64,000 bases of DNA from Pomacea canaliculata. Its lineage: Eukaryota > Mollusca > Gastropoda > Architaenioglossa > Ampullariidae. Location of the stretch: positions 8,672,342 through 8,736,341 of the forward strand of contig NC_037598.1 in NCBI RefSeq assembly GCF_003073045.1. The letters are read 5' to 3'. Under the pieces are notes generated by a model, which saw nothing but the letters and a program-made list of their open reading frames with translations, was not told the DNA's origin and made no database searches. Below, one piece after another: positions 37,462 to 47,849 of the stretch (within the stretch, counting starts at the first letter, position 1; each line of letters begins with the position of its first letter). A program made the translations under genes and the position numbers.

Positions 37462-40400
37462 ATGGAGGGACTCAGCAACTGTCACTGGGGACAATGGCTC
37501 TGGATTCCACTGCTCTTTAGCTGCGTGTCTACGGAGGTGACAGGTAATTGTTTAGTCTTGGATCTTGATAAATGTCTGTGACATTTCTTAATAACTGGTC
37601 TGCATGTCTGGGAGTATGTAAATCGTATAACAATTGCCGTTTAATAAAACAAAATTATTTATACACACTACTTTGGATAATATTTCTTTTCTATCTCTCT
37701 CTCCTTCTCTACTTCTCTATTTCTGCCTCTTAGGACGACCTGATGCCATGTACACAAAACGTTGGTGCAAGAGGCTGTTTTTATTACGACTACAGTTGCT
37801 ATAATTGTTTTCTTTTTATATTTTCCCTTCCTCCTTTTTCATTTACTCCTCCTTCTTCTTAATCTCTATAGTATGATCCCTTTCCTCCTCTTTCTACTTT
37901 GTTCTTTATATTTCTCCTATTTCTCCTTGTATTTATATTCTTTTTTTATTTCTCTTCATCGTCCACTTTCTCCTTTTCTGTTCCCTCTTCATGTTTCTCT
38001 TTCTCCCACTTGTTCCTCTTCTGAAGTTTCTTCTCTATCTCTTCTTTATTTAATTTTCGTCATTTTACTTCTTTTCACCCTCGTACATTTATTCCCTACC
38101 TTCCTTTTTTTTCTTCGTCTTACACTACTTTATAGATCACGACAAAATGGTTCTTCTGTGCTTTAACACGTTCATGCGTTTCCCTTTTAGGACCGGTCTG
38201 TGCCTGCAAGAATTATGGTTCTTGTGATTTCAAAATGCAAGATGGCTTCCAGTTCTTTAGAAAAAGTAAGAATTATTTTAGTAACTTTCAAATTCTCTCC
38301 GTGTATTTGCAGTTAGTCACAGAAAGTCGTATAATTTTTGATTTCTTTACATCTTAATTTTGGTTCCTTTATATAATACCTAATAATTAAGTCTGTTAAC
38401 GGATTACTGAGGAATTAAATTTGTATTCGTTACTAGGCAAGGATCAATGCAATATGTCCCCAGATCTGGTTAATTAGTTTCCTTTCATTACAAACATCAT
38501 CATGTACAGAAAGAGGTCAACGGCACAGGAATGCATACGCGTACGTTAACGTTACGAAGGGCTCAGCCAATGGTAAAGCTGGAGCCATGTGATCATTAGG
38601 TTTTTTTATTTTGACTTTTTTCAGTGCATGGTGATGCCTGTATTGATGTATCTCGAGATCAGAAGTAAGTTTAGGGTTCATGAGAGCTTGGGTGATATGT
38701 TTATTAGGCTTACATGTTTACAGCGTGACGTCACTAGTTACATTTCTTTCAGCGCGTGGTGATGTTTGTAGGCGTGCATCTCGAGAACGGAAGTAGGGAA
38801 TTCGTCCAGATTGTGAGAAAAAGCAATTTTTCACTGAGTTTTTTTAAAGTCATTAGAATCAAATTTTGCGCCATACTACTCCACGAAAAACGAATTATTC
38901 TTTTGGTGCTTGCAGGGAATGTGGCTCTAGGCATGCCAGCAACCATGAGTTCCTCATATGAAAGTGAAGGGAGGTCTGGTCCGGCCTGTCTCGCTGTGAA
39001 CGGTAAAAGAAACACCACCTTCATACGTATTAACGAAAACACACCAAATCCTAGCTGTATCCACACTGGTAAAGATGACCGGAACCCCTACTGGGAGGTC
39101 GACCTGGGTGAGCCGTATCCTGTAGCCAGCATCACCATCTACTGGATAGACAGATTTTGTCAGTATCTTTGTGGTTTCTGTCTATTTTTGTGACCATAAT
39201 CATCTTGCATTCTCTCTGTCCCTTTCTCTATGAGAAATAGCTCGCACGTGTTTGTGTGTCTGTCAGTGAAAGCTCATTTCACTTTATGCACTTGTGTGTA
39301 TGATCTTTGGATGCATGCGCCTGTCGTGTCTTAACAGTTTCAGACACTTTAAGCTCTGAATTCAATGCTGAGATTGACGCTGATAACAGTTTAAACCCTT
39401 GTTGATGAGTCCTCTATCACACTTCGTTTCCTTCCTTTCATATTGAGATTAAAAACCTTCCGTCGATTAAGTATTCATAGTCACACCCAACTGATGCTTC
39501 AAAAATTATAGTTCCGCAAGTCTTGAAGATGATTCCTAAGTTCAAAATATTGCTTTTATTAACTTTTGTGACTTTTATTTAAGTATTGCTTTCAAAAAAG
39601 TAATAATGAGAATATAATATTTACAAAATCTGCAGAATGGTCTCTAATTAAAAATATCTCTCTATGACAAACACCGGACTTATTTAGTTGGAGCTCTGTG
39701 ACATATAAATGTGTGTTTACAAATATTCGACACACCTATTAGTGTAATAACGGAAAATTTCCTATTAAACAGAACTGGAATGATTAGAACCCCTTCCTGA
39801 AAAAGATGAAAAACACTAGGGAGTAGATTCTAAAGCGATGTCGAAGTATACTTGTACTAAGACACTTTTTACTTTTATTGTTTAAGATTTTGAACGCGGT
39901 GACAAAGTCACTGTGACTGTGGACACACAGCTCTGCCACACATTCCAAAACCCACTGTCCAACCCGTCCACAGTTACCTGTGGTGGTACATCACTGACTG
40001 GACAAACCGTGAGGCTGTCTAAACGTGATGTGAGCTCAGATGACCACTACTTTCTCACTGTGTGCGAAGTTGAGGTCTGGGGTAAGAAGAAAATACATTA
40101 GACAAAGCTTCTAGTGCTAGTAGTGTTCTTACCATCCCCACCAGGACCTTATTTTGATTGAACATTTTAATATCTACTATTTACTTTCTTTAAATATAAT
40201 AAAGAATTTATTTTTATTACTTGAACAAAAATATCCCGCCAGTATTCACACTATATTCACATTTATTATATTGATTTTCAAATTGTTATAGAAAAGTGCA
40301 TGACATGAATAGCTTTATTATTTTCTTGATTTTAACTAATTATGCCCATAGTCTGCTTGCCCGGATTTTTCGGACCTGACTGTGAGAGAGCCTGTCCACT

Positions 40401-42106
40401 GTGTAAGAACAAGGAGACGTGTAGTCCTATCGATGGAGCATGTCCACAGGGTGAGTGAGAATTAGCCTCTTAAAATGTTTACAAAAAAATTGGAGTCAAC
40501 ACAAAGCCAAAGAGCGGAAGATGATTCCGGGAGTTTGATGGACCATGTTAAGGTAAACTATTATTTTAAATCAGGTTATGTTCACAACAGGTAGTTCTAA
40601 AGGTGAAAGTTCCCAGGACTGTGGACGGTGTAAGGGAGGTAAATCATGCAACGCGACTACCGGCGATTGTGAAGAGAGATGTGAACATGGAAGGAAGCTT
40701 CCTTTCTGCAACGAGAGTGAGTCTCGTGTTTCACAAACTGATTCCTTTAGTAAAAAAGGAAAACACTTATTCTATTTTAATTTCGATTAAACAGTGAATG
40801 TTTTATATAACGATCTTGTCAAAACTTTATTAGGGTTTCAGAAAATCTGAAATAACAAAAAATAAAAAATAAATAAAATAAAAAATTAAAATAATAAATT
40901 AATAATAAATAAAAATAATAATAAAAAATCAATAAACTTTTTGAGATCAACCAAAAGAAGTAAAATATTTCCGGAAAATTTGGTGCTTAAATTTGGCATG
41001 CACTGCTTAAAGAAATCCAGTTTTCTTATGCAGCACAAAATTGTAGTGTGGATGATAAGCATTTTGAATTTAAATGTACTAAAAAAGGGAAAAAATCTTT
41101 CTGAGGCCTCTGGATTTTCTTCAATACATAGAACTTAAAATATAAAAGTGTGAGGGGCAGTCTTGAAAATATTTTATAGTAGAGAATGATTTCAGGTTAT
41201 TGTTTCTAAGTGTCCCTTACACTTTTATTTATTTTTATTTTTTTTATTAAGGAAACGTCCAAAATGTCAGTGAAAAATTATTTTAATTTTTTAATACATT
41301 ACCGGGTGTGTTTTTAGAATTATAATTTTAGTCTTTTTTTAAATTTTGTTATAGTTTTCTTTTTGTTTACTTTGTGATTTTATTCCCTCCTTAGATGTTA
41401 GTCTAGGGGAGGTAACAATGTTTTACTAGTCCTCGAGAAGCAGTTACCTATCTCCCCTAGTTCGGACCATAACTTATACAAAATAAATAATATATTTATA
41501 ATTTTACTACTCGTGAACTGCTAAAAATAATTTAATATTCCTTTAACGCCAGCAATGAATATCTGGTTAAAACTTCAAATGTTAAGTGGGTAATAAAATT
41601 GATCACAAAATTCCAGCCAGACACAAAGATATAAATTAAAGTGTGGGAAAAGAGTAATAGCCTCATCAAGCGTGATAATCAAGGAATCAAAATGAAACAG
41701 GTGACACGAGGAACACAAGCTTTGGGAGGTTCAGTCGATTTTTTCATTTGTTAGCTTGACAAAGATTAGTTGTAATATTTATGTAAATAAACATGCCTAT
41801 TGTCCGTCTTTGCTTCATGCAGCGGGAGAAACATTTTCACCTTTGAACCCTGACATGACACAGTTGGCTCTTCCAATCGCAGCCTCTATTGTGGTCGGCT
41901 CTTTTGTCATAGGAATCAGCATAGGGATCGCTCTGTGAGTTTTTCCCTCTTTTTTGCTTAACGCATCGATATTTTGTGACAATGGAACAGAAAAACCTTT
42001 ATGGACTTTTGATACCCACCTTTCGCAGTTTGATATCTACATAGACTATTTTGGGTAAAAATTTATGTAAAGTAGCCTGAAAACTATTTGTGTAGTACAG
42101 TGGCAG

Positions 42107-42152
<46 letters not shown>

Positions 42153-42926
42153 AGTAGTTGTAGTACAACGACGACGATGATGATACAATGTACTATAACA
42201 CTTTGTAGGCAAGAATTTTGTTCGCATGTTTAAAGTAACTGTCGGTTTTATAATGTATAAGTTGGGTGTTCGTTTTTTAGAGCTCGCCCCTAACTGTAAC
42301 ACACGTAAGCACTGCTTGTGTAGATATTTGAGACGCCGTAAAGACCAGCACCATGAACCTGATGCCAGAGAACAAAGCGTGGCTGTAATGGTTACAGAGG
42401 TCAGAGGTGACACCTTGCAACATTCGTCAGCTCCTGCTGCTCAAACATCAGGTATTTATATGTAATATAAATAATGTCAAACCACCCGTCTAAGTATTTA
42501 CTTCGTTGTTTACGAAAGTGAAAACCAAGATTTGAAACCAGCTTGGTAAGTACCCAGCAAGTCAGATTGACCATGTTTTTAGAAATTAGTCTAAATGTCC
42601 ACATGAAATATTTCACTAAGAAAAAAGGGCAAGAATGAATCAAACTTTAAGTCTTACTGCGTTTTGTTAAATAACCGACAACAGTGAAAATATTGTATAA
42701 CAGTAATGAATCAATTTTGATTATCGGTAATACTAAACTTATTCGTTTGTGTCCAGCAGGAGAGGGGAGGTATCCTCCATCTTGTAAAGGGTTTGAAGAA
42801 AGTAATATCGTGGGTCAGAGCAAGGTCCACATTCCAAAGAAGACAGGAAATGGTTACAAGCCTTTTCCCGTACGGAAAAAGATAGCTTCCGACCCAGACG
42901 ACATCTATGAGAACGAAGAATACTAG
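37462..42926 (+). CDS. Gene B: FTP-lectin/EGF/EGF/TM receptor, 9 coding exons
   Basis: Predicted 408-residue type I membrane protein. Coding exons: 37462-37543, 38191-38265, 38916-39158, 39887-40081, 40352-40450, 40591-40716, 41823-41934, 42324-42451, 42760-42926. All junctions are in frame, with phases as in gene A. Order: signal peptide (1-27), Cys module CACKNYGSC (28-52), FTP domain (53-198; NVALGMPAT, CLAVNGKRNT, WEVDLGEPY, LTGQTVRLSK, LTVCEVEVWG), first EGF-like module CLPGFFGPDC (199-231), a second EGF-like module absent from gene A (232-273), membrane helix at about 288-311, and tail with RRRKDQHHEP, YKPFP and C-terminal DDIYENEEY. The acceptor at 42323 was chosen over the one at 42280 because only it keeps frame and aligns with gene A. 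Ligand and signalling partner unknown. Confidence 0.82.
40851..40935. repeat. AT-rich A/AAT low-complexity run
   Basis: An A-rich run of AAAT/AAT units lies in the gene B intron after the second EGF-like exon. The same intron holds a hairpin at about 41403-41462, where CTAGGGGAG and GGTAAC pair with their complements. Confidence 0.7.
42108..42152. repeat. (GAT)n microsatellite
   Basis: About 15 uninterrupted GAT triplets lie in the intron between the membrane exon and the first tail exon of gene B. Confidence 0.95.
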
Positions 42927-45348
42927 GAAATGGTTTAATCTGTTTATTTGCTTCTGAAATAGACGAAAAAAACAGCAAACATTTCGTTGATCTACTGCGG
43001 GTGTTGCACACCTACCCGCATCTCTGAGACGAGATGTGGACAAAACATCCACGACCCTCACTGTTGGTGCCTGGAGCCTTTTCTTGTTATTGTAGATACA
43101 TGTACATACGCATTCTGTAAACACAGCCTTACTCTGCTGAATGTTTCACGATGTCACAATATTTAATATAGTTTAAAATGTGTTTTACACCATTTTTTAC
43201 GAATTTTGTACACAAAAAACTTCCACTGCTGTGTAGTGTACACATTGACTTCTTATAATGTGCACATAAGTAATATTTTTCTATTTTTCGAGATATACAT
43301 ACGTTTTTACATGCTGGTTAATCGAAGCAAAAATTAAGCTAGAGAGAAGTTTAAACTAACTGATTAGAAAACTGTGATTAGAAAAATAATTATTTCATCT
43401 CCATTATACAACTTCATACAATGTCCTATGTATCCAGTCCCAGAGACAAGTATGGTGTAAGACAGAGCATGTTTATCATTAACAAATCAATCAGCTTAAG
43501 ATGTACTATCAAAAGAATGAAAATTAACTTCATATGAGAGAAGACTTTTCAAGAATCTTACATAGTGTATACTTGTACTCTATAATAACTTGTGGCTGCC
43601 ACAGTCTACAGCAACTAAGCTGCTTTTCTGTGTAAATGTGAAGCCACTGTGCAGTTCTGTGTTCACACATTCACAGGTTTTGAAAGCAGATGCTTTTCAG
43701 TCGATCACCGTGTACCAGAACTGTCCAAATATTAATTTCTTGAGGCACACATTTATTGCTATATAATTCTGTTCTTGTGCAAATATGGTAATTAATTATA
43801 CAGGATCCCGAGCAGTTAATTTTTTATTGCGTGAAATCCAAAACTTCCCAAAAAGAAATGATCGGTATTTGTCTTATGTTTAGAAAAATCATTTACGATT
43901 ATGCATTGTTTTGGCAGAAAATACAAACTTAATACTAAAACATAGACAATGCAGACTTATATATATATATCTTGCTTCTCATGGCTGACTCATAAAATAT
44001 GTCAAACAATATATCATTAGTGATTTATTAACAGTGTGTAATATGTCTCCAAACCCAATCATTAATTAAATGGATGAAAGTTGATTACACAGAAGTAACA
44101 CCAGAGTATTGATGGCAGCATAAAGACAAAGTTACATGGTCTTGTTACAGGCAGGTCCAAGAAAGAATAAAATGCACTTGATTTACTGTTTTCTAAAGCT
44201 TGCCAAAAGATTTTCTGGCTTCATAATGACCGGACTTCAGAAAGCAAACATTGTATGGTTGGTCCATTCAGCAGACAATTCTGTCACATCTCCTCAGGTT
44301 GAGCATCTAGCATCGGATGCTGAAATAAACATATGATTGTATGCAGCAACACTCGGGATAGCTTTGCTATAATAACCAAGTGTGAAATATACCACACAAA
44401 TTAAAAATACCTGTTTCTTTTTAAAAAAATGACAATCTCTCACGAAGCACAAATGAAAGTGTATATTCCATATACTGTGTTAGCAAAAAAAAAAAAAAAA
44501 AACAAAACAAAACCAAAGGGAGGCAAGTGTACATGTGGCAGGCATTTAACAAGTTGTGTCTAATTAGTTGCTGATTGTAAGACAGTCTCACAGAGAACTA
44601 TCTTTAATACATACTAGCAGAGATAAAGGTTAAAATCGTTGTATTCTAGATTACAAATGTAGGGACACATTCGTGTCGATGCCACTAGGGAATAGGGAAC
44701 CTTTTAGGATTTTCTACTTGTACACCTTTATTAGAGCTGAGTTATCGAAGTCGATAAAGTCAAATATTTAGAAACTGCTGGACAGCAATAACTGTCAATG
44801 GTAGTAACGAAGTGGGCCAATTAGCTCCCTTATTCATCAGTCTGTAAAATTAATTAACCCGGCTAATATGTGTTTTACTTGTCAATTTATTTCAAAGTTT
44901 ACTCTGTTTTGTGGGAATAAGATTTCCTATGGCCTGACTCATGTAAATGTAGCCCTATTATATTAAATCATATTAGTCTTAGGTTTATGATGGTACTAGC
45001 AGTATAAGAAAGAAAAATATTACATGAAGAGAAAGTGAAACAACATACATTATACTTGAATATGTTAATTTCTCATTTGGACTAACAAAGTACAATGAAG
45101 AATTTCTTGAAGAACTGTTTACATAATCAAAGAGTGGCAGGACTTTCATCAGGACTTTAAACACAAAAATGGAAATACCTGACTTGATATGTTTCCCCAT
45201 GACTACTTCCAGGTTTTGGAGCTGCTTGAGCTGCCGAAGGTTGAAAGTTTCACGACTGAACTCTGTCAACAGACCTTCATCGGCTACAGTATTGTATTAG
45301 AATCCTCCTGGTGGTCTTAAAAGCATCCCCCCGCCAAATACACGCACA

Positions 45349-45350
<2 letters not shown>

Positions 45351-45431
<81 letters not shown>

Positions 45432-45441
45432 ACACACACAC
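45351..45441. repeat. (CA)n microsatellite
   Basis: About 45 CA units with single interruptions (AACACA, GACACA). Confidence 0.97.
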
Positions 45442-45906
45442 CATTCATTTAAAAAGAGCTGTTACATATGCGGCATGATAAGAAAGAAACTTCCAAGACC
45501 CTGCAAATTTGTGATCATCAACCTTAACAACAGAATGACAAACTTTTTCTTGTCGGAGGGAGGGTTTTTTCCAAGATTTATTTCGTCTACGGTGTTCTGA
45601 TGTCGACCTCATTCTGTTTTAGAGCGTGTACTCCTGGGCGTTTTCGCTAAATTTGGAATTGAGACTGCTCCATAATCTGTGGCGAAATCAAGTAAATAAA
45701 AGAGTAGAAAGAAAATGAAATGCACAAATGATTCTTAAAATTAATGTCTTGCACTGGGGATAACCATTTATGACAGAACTCGCATGTCACTATGCTGATT
45801 CACGACAGAGCCTGTCAACATGGAACCTGCAAATACAGAAGATAAACATCAAACGACAGGAATTCAGGGTAAACACAAAGTTTCCTTACTTGACACACAC
45901 CTAAGT

Positions 45907-45921
45907 GGGGGGGGGGGGGGG
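45907..45921 (+). repeat. G15 homopolymer
   Basis: Fifteen consecutive G lie inside a small stem (AGTGGGG pairs with CCCCACT just downstream). The length may be affected by sequencing error. Confidence 0.85.
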
Positions 45922-46379
45922 AACCCCACTCTTCACATCATGATGCATGTCAGCACCATAAAATTAAAATTACCTACATGAGCATCCGTTAATAGCTTAC
46001 GGAGTCAGGTCACGTGATGCGACAAGTCTCTCGGTTGACTGAGGTGCTACACCCAAGAACCAAACGCCGGCAGCGTAGCGTGATTTCGTCTTAATAAAAG
46101 TACAGTTATTTTTTGATGAAGAAAAATACTACAATGAGTTAATACGTACTTAATAGGAAATTAACTAAAATTAAAAATAAGAAATTAAATACTAATATTA
46201 ATTTACTGTAATTTAAAAAGCCGTCCCTTTCTCACTCTCATATATACATATAATGATGTATATCTTGCAATTAAATTAATGACCAAATCGAATGCAAATC
46301 ACGCTGTGCTCAAAAGACTCTATCCATATCATAATTTCAAGCGTTAGCTTGAACTCAAAATCGCAAGAAAGAAATATAG

Positions 46380-46600
46380 TAAACAAAAGCCGCGGCGTCT
46401 TCGGAATACGCGAGTCGCGGCGGAAGTATTCGCAGTGACGTCAGCTTGGTGAAAAAGCCAATCGCGTTGACACCGTAAAACGGCCGATAAACGAGCTCCG
46501 AAAGCGCAAGTGCAGGACACATTCTTGTGCTGTTACCAACTGTAGATGAACTTTTCTTTCCTTCCCATATAACGACGAGATATTTGTAGGAAACTAATGA
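46380..46600. other. CpG-rich patch, possible promoter or THAP-like relic
   Basis: A locally CpG-rich patch in AT-rich DNA with TGACGTCA (46437-46444) and CCAAT (46460-46464). On the plus strand a short frame reads HSCAVTNCR at about 46514-46540, then a stop, then SFPYNDE. This vaguely recalls the start of a THAP zinc finger. No complete domain is present. It may be a promoter or a decayed transposase-type fragment. Confidence 0.2.
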
Positions 46601-46947
46601 TCCAAGCAATAATCTCTGTTGCAGCTAAACATATAATGATTGAAAAACATGTAGGACTCGAAGAAATCATTAAGACAGAAAAATGTAAAAACTACTACAT
46701 CAAACAGAGAGCAGACAGACCCAGGTGTTCAAATCCACCAGAACATCACCAAAACTAAACAAAACAGGGTCATATAGCAGAAGGCTGTGCGTGAAAGAAG
46801 ATATTCTTCTGTCAATTGTGTATGATTGAAGTAGCAGTAAAACCAACGATCATATAAGCAAACGGTTGTAGTCATTTATCAGTCAGTTTACTCCCCCTGT
46901 CTATCTATACCTTATGCAAACTTATTTCTAACAGGCTGTATGCTTAC

Positions 46948-47065
46948 CCCAAACTTCCACTTCGCACACGTTAAGAACATAGAAATGAGTTGTCCTGTTG
47001 TCGTGTTTAGACAACCTAACGGTTTGTCCAGTTAGCGGTGTCCCACACGTGATATTTGACGGATT
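46948..47065 (-). pseudogene. Orphan 3' half of an FTP exon next to a transposon
   Basis: On the minus strand this reads NPSNITCGTPLTG, then QTVRLSKHDN, then VCEVEVWG followed by a good donor (GTAAGCA at 46947-46941). It is the second half of the second FTP exon. Its 5' part is missing: homology stops at about 47065, exactly where the truncated end of the Tigger-like element begins. With no acceptor and no first half it should not be spliced as a lectin exon. It is closer to genes A and B (LTGQTVRLSK) than to the C/D type (LSGQVVRLSK), so it may come from a different unit. Confidence 0.75.
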
Positions 47066-47849
47066 CGGTTAACGAACAAAAATTTCGGTAAAAGTTTGTC
47101 TCGGATAGCGAACAAAATTTCGGATAACGAACAGCCACGTGAACAACACGTGACCGACCAGCATGTCATCATTCGCGCTCGAGACACAGTTATGATCGGT
47201 CGTTCCTTATCTGTGCGCATCCTTCTTATTTAGTGATTTGTGTGCTTTATTTTAGTAAGATAATCCTCAATCATGGCTCCAAAGAAGATTAAGAGCAATT
47301 AATAGTAGTGAGGTAATGACAAGGAAGCGGCCAACAAAAGAATTGAAAAAGGAAATGATTTCAAAGTATGAAGGTGGCATGTGTCTGTCAGATATGTGAT
47401 GTCGTATTACTGAAGAGTTTTACAAAAAAAGCAGAAGGAACAGACACTGGACAAGATTTTTGCTTTAACCTCAAAGCTACAGAAAAGGAAGTCACCCCCG
47501 ATTTTATAATGTCACGTGTTCATGGAGGGGGAATCAAAGCAGTAATTCCACCCATCCTCACCACACCTGCTTCCATCCACGCCGTCAAAACGGCAAGTTT
47601 TCTGATGTTTAAATGCTTTCGTTAATGTTTTTATATTTAACTTTATTTAAACTGCATTATAACTGTTCTCATTAAAACAAATACCTATATAGCCTGTAAC
47701 TTTCAAATATTAGCGAGTCAACAGGGGCTGGGAACCAATTAAATCTATTTCCTTTATTTCTTATGGAAAAAATTGTTTCGGATAACGAACATTTCGGATA
47801 ACGAACAGCTTTCCAGAACGGATTAAGTTCGTTAACCGAGGTTCCACTG
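47066..47849 (+). mobile_element. Decayed Tigger/pogo-like transposon in gene C
   Basis: The right end is complete: its inverted repeat closes at 47849, reads CAGTGGAACCTCGGTTAACG on the minus strand, and is followed by TA. The left end keeps only the inner part (CGGTTAACGAAC from 47067) and has lost the outer ten or so bases. Inside, the plus strand has a MAPKKIKSN start (47273) followed by stops, and a second frame MTRKRPTKEL...YEGG (47316) like the N-terminal helix-turn-helix of Tigger transposases. The catalytic part is missing, so it cannot move by itself. Its minus strand supplies a stop codon and an AATAAA to gene C. Confidence 0.85.
47753..47758 (-). promoter_or_regulatory. Candidate poly(A) signal inside the transposon
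   Basis: TTTATT on the plus strand is AATAAA on the minus strand, 74 bases after the predicted stop of gene C (47834-47832). Another lies at 47642-47647. Both belong to the Tigger-like element and fit a transposon-derived 3' end for gene C. Confidence 0.4.

Larger units (their letters stand above)
42927..46947. other. Gene B 3' flank and intergenic DNA
   Basis: This holds the 3' UTR of gene B (end not located; a candidate AATAAA lies in the TGAAATAAAC at about 44320) and AT-rich intergenic DNA. A poly(A) run at 44484-44502, a (CA)n block and a G15 run are present. No exon of the lectin family was found on either strand. The minus frame at 44985-45269 is not recognised. Confidence 0.5.

Noticed and set aside
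42281-42323. Upstream acceptor for the first tail exon of gene B
   Set aside because: It gives the wrong phase and a stop; the acceptor at 42323 restores frame and aligns with gene A.
45780-45840. Minus-strand acceptor (GTATTTGCAG) followed by a short open frame, considered as a terminal exon of gene C
   Set aside because: The 19-codon frame has no resemblance to any family exon and lies beyond the transposon-derived stop.
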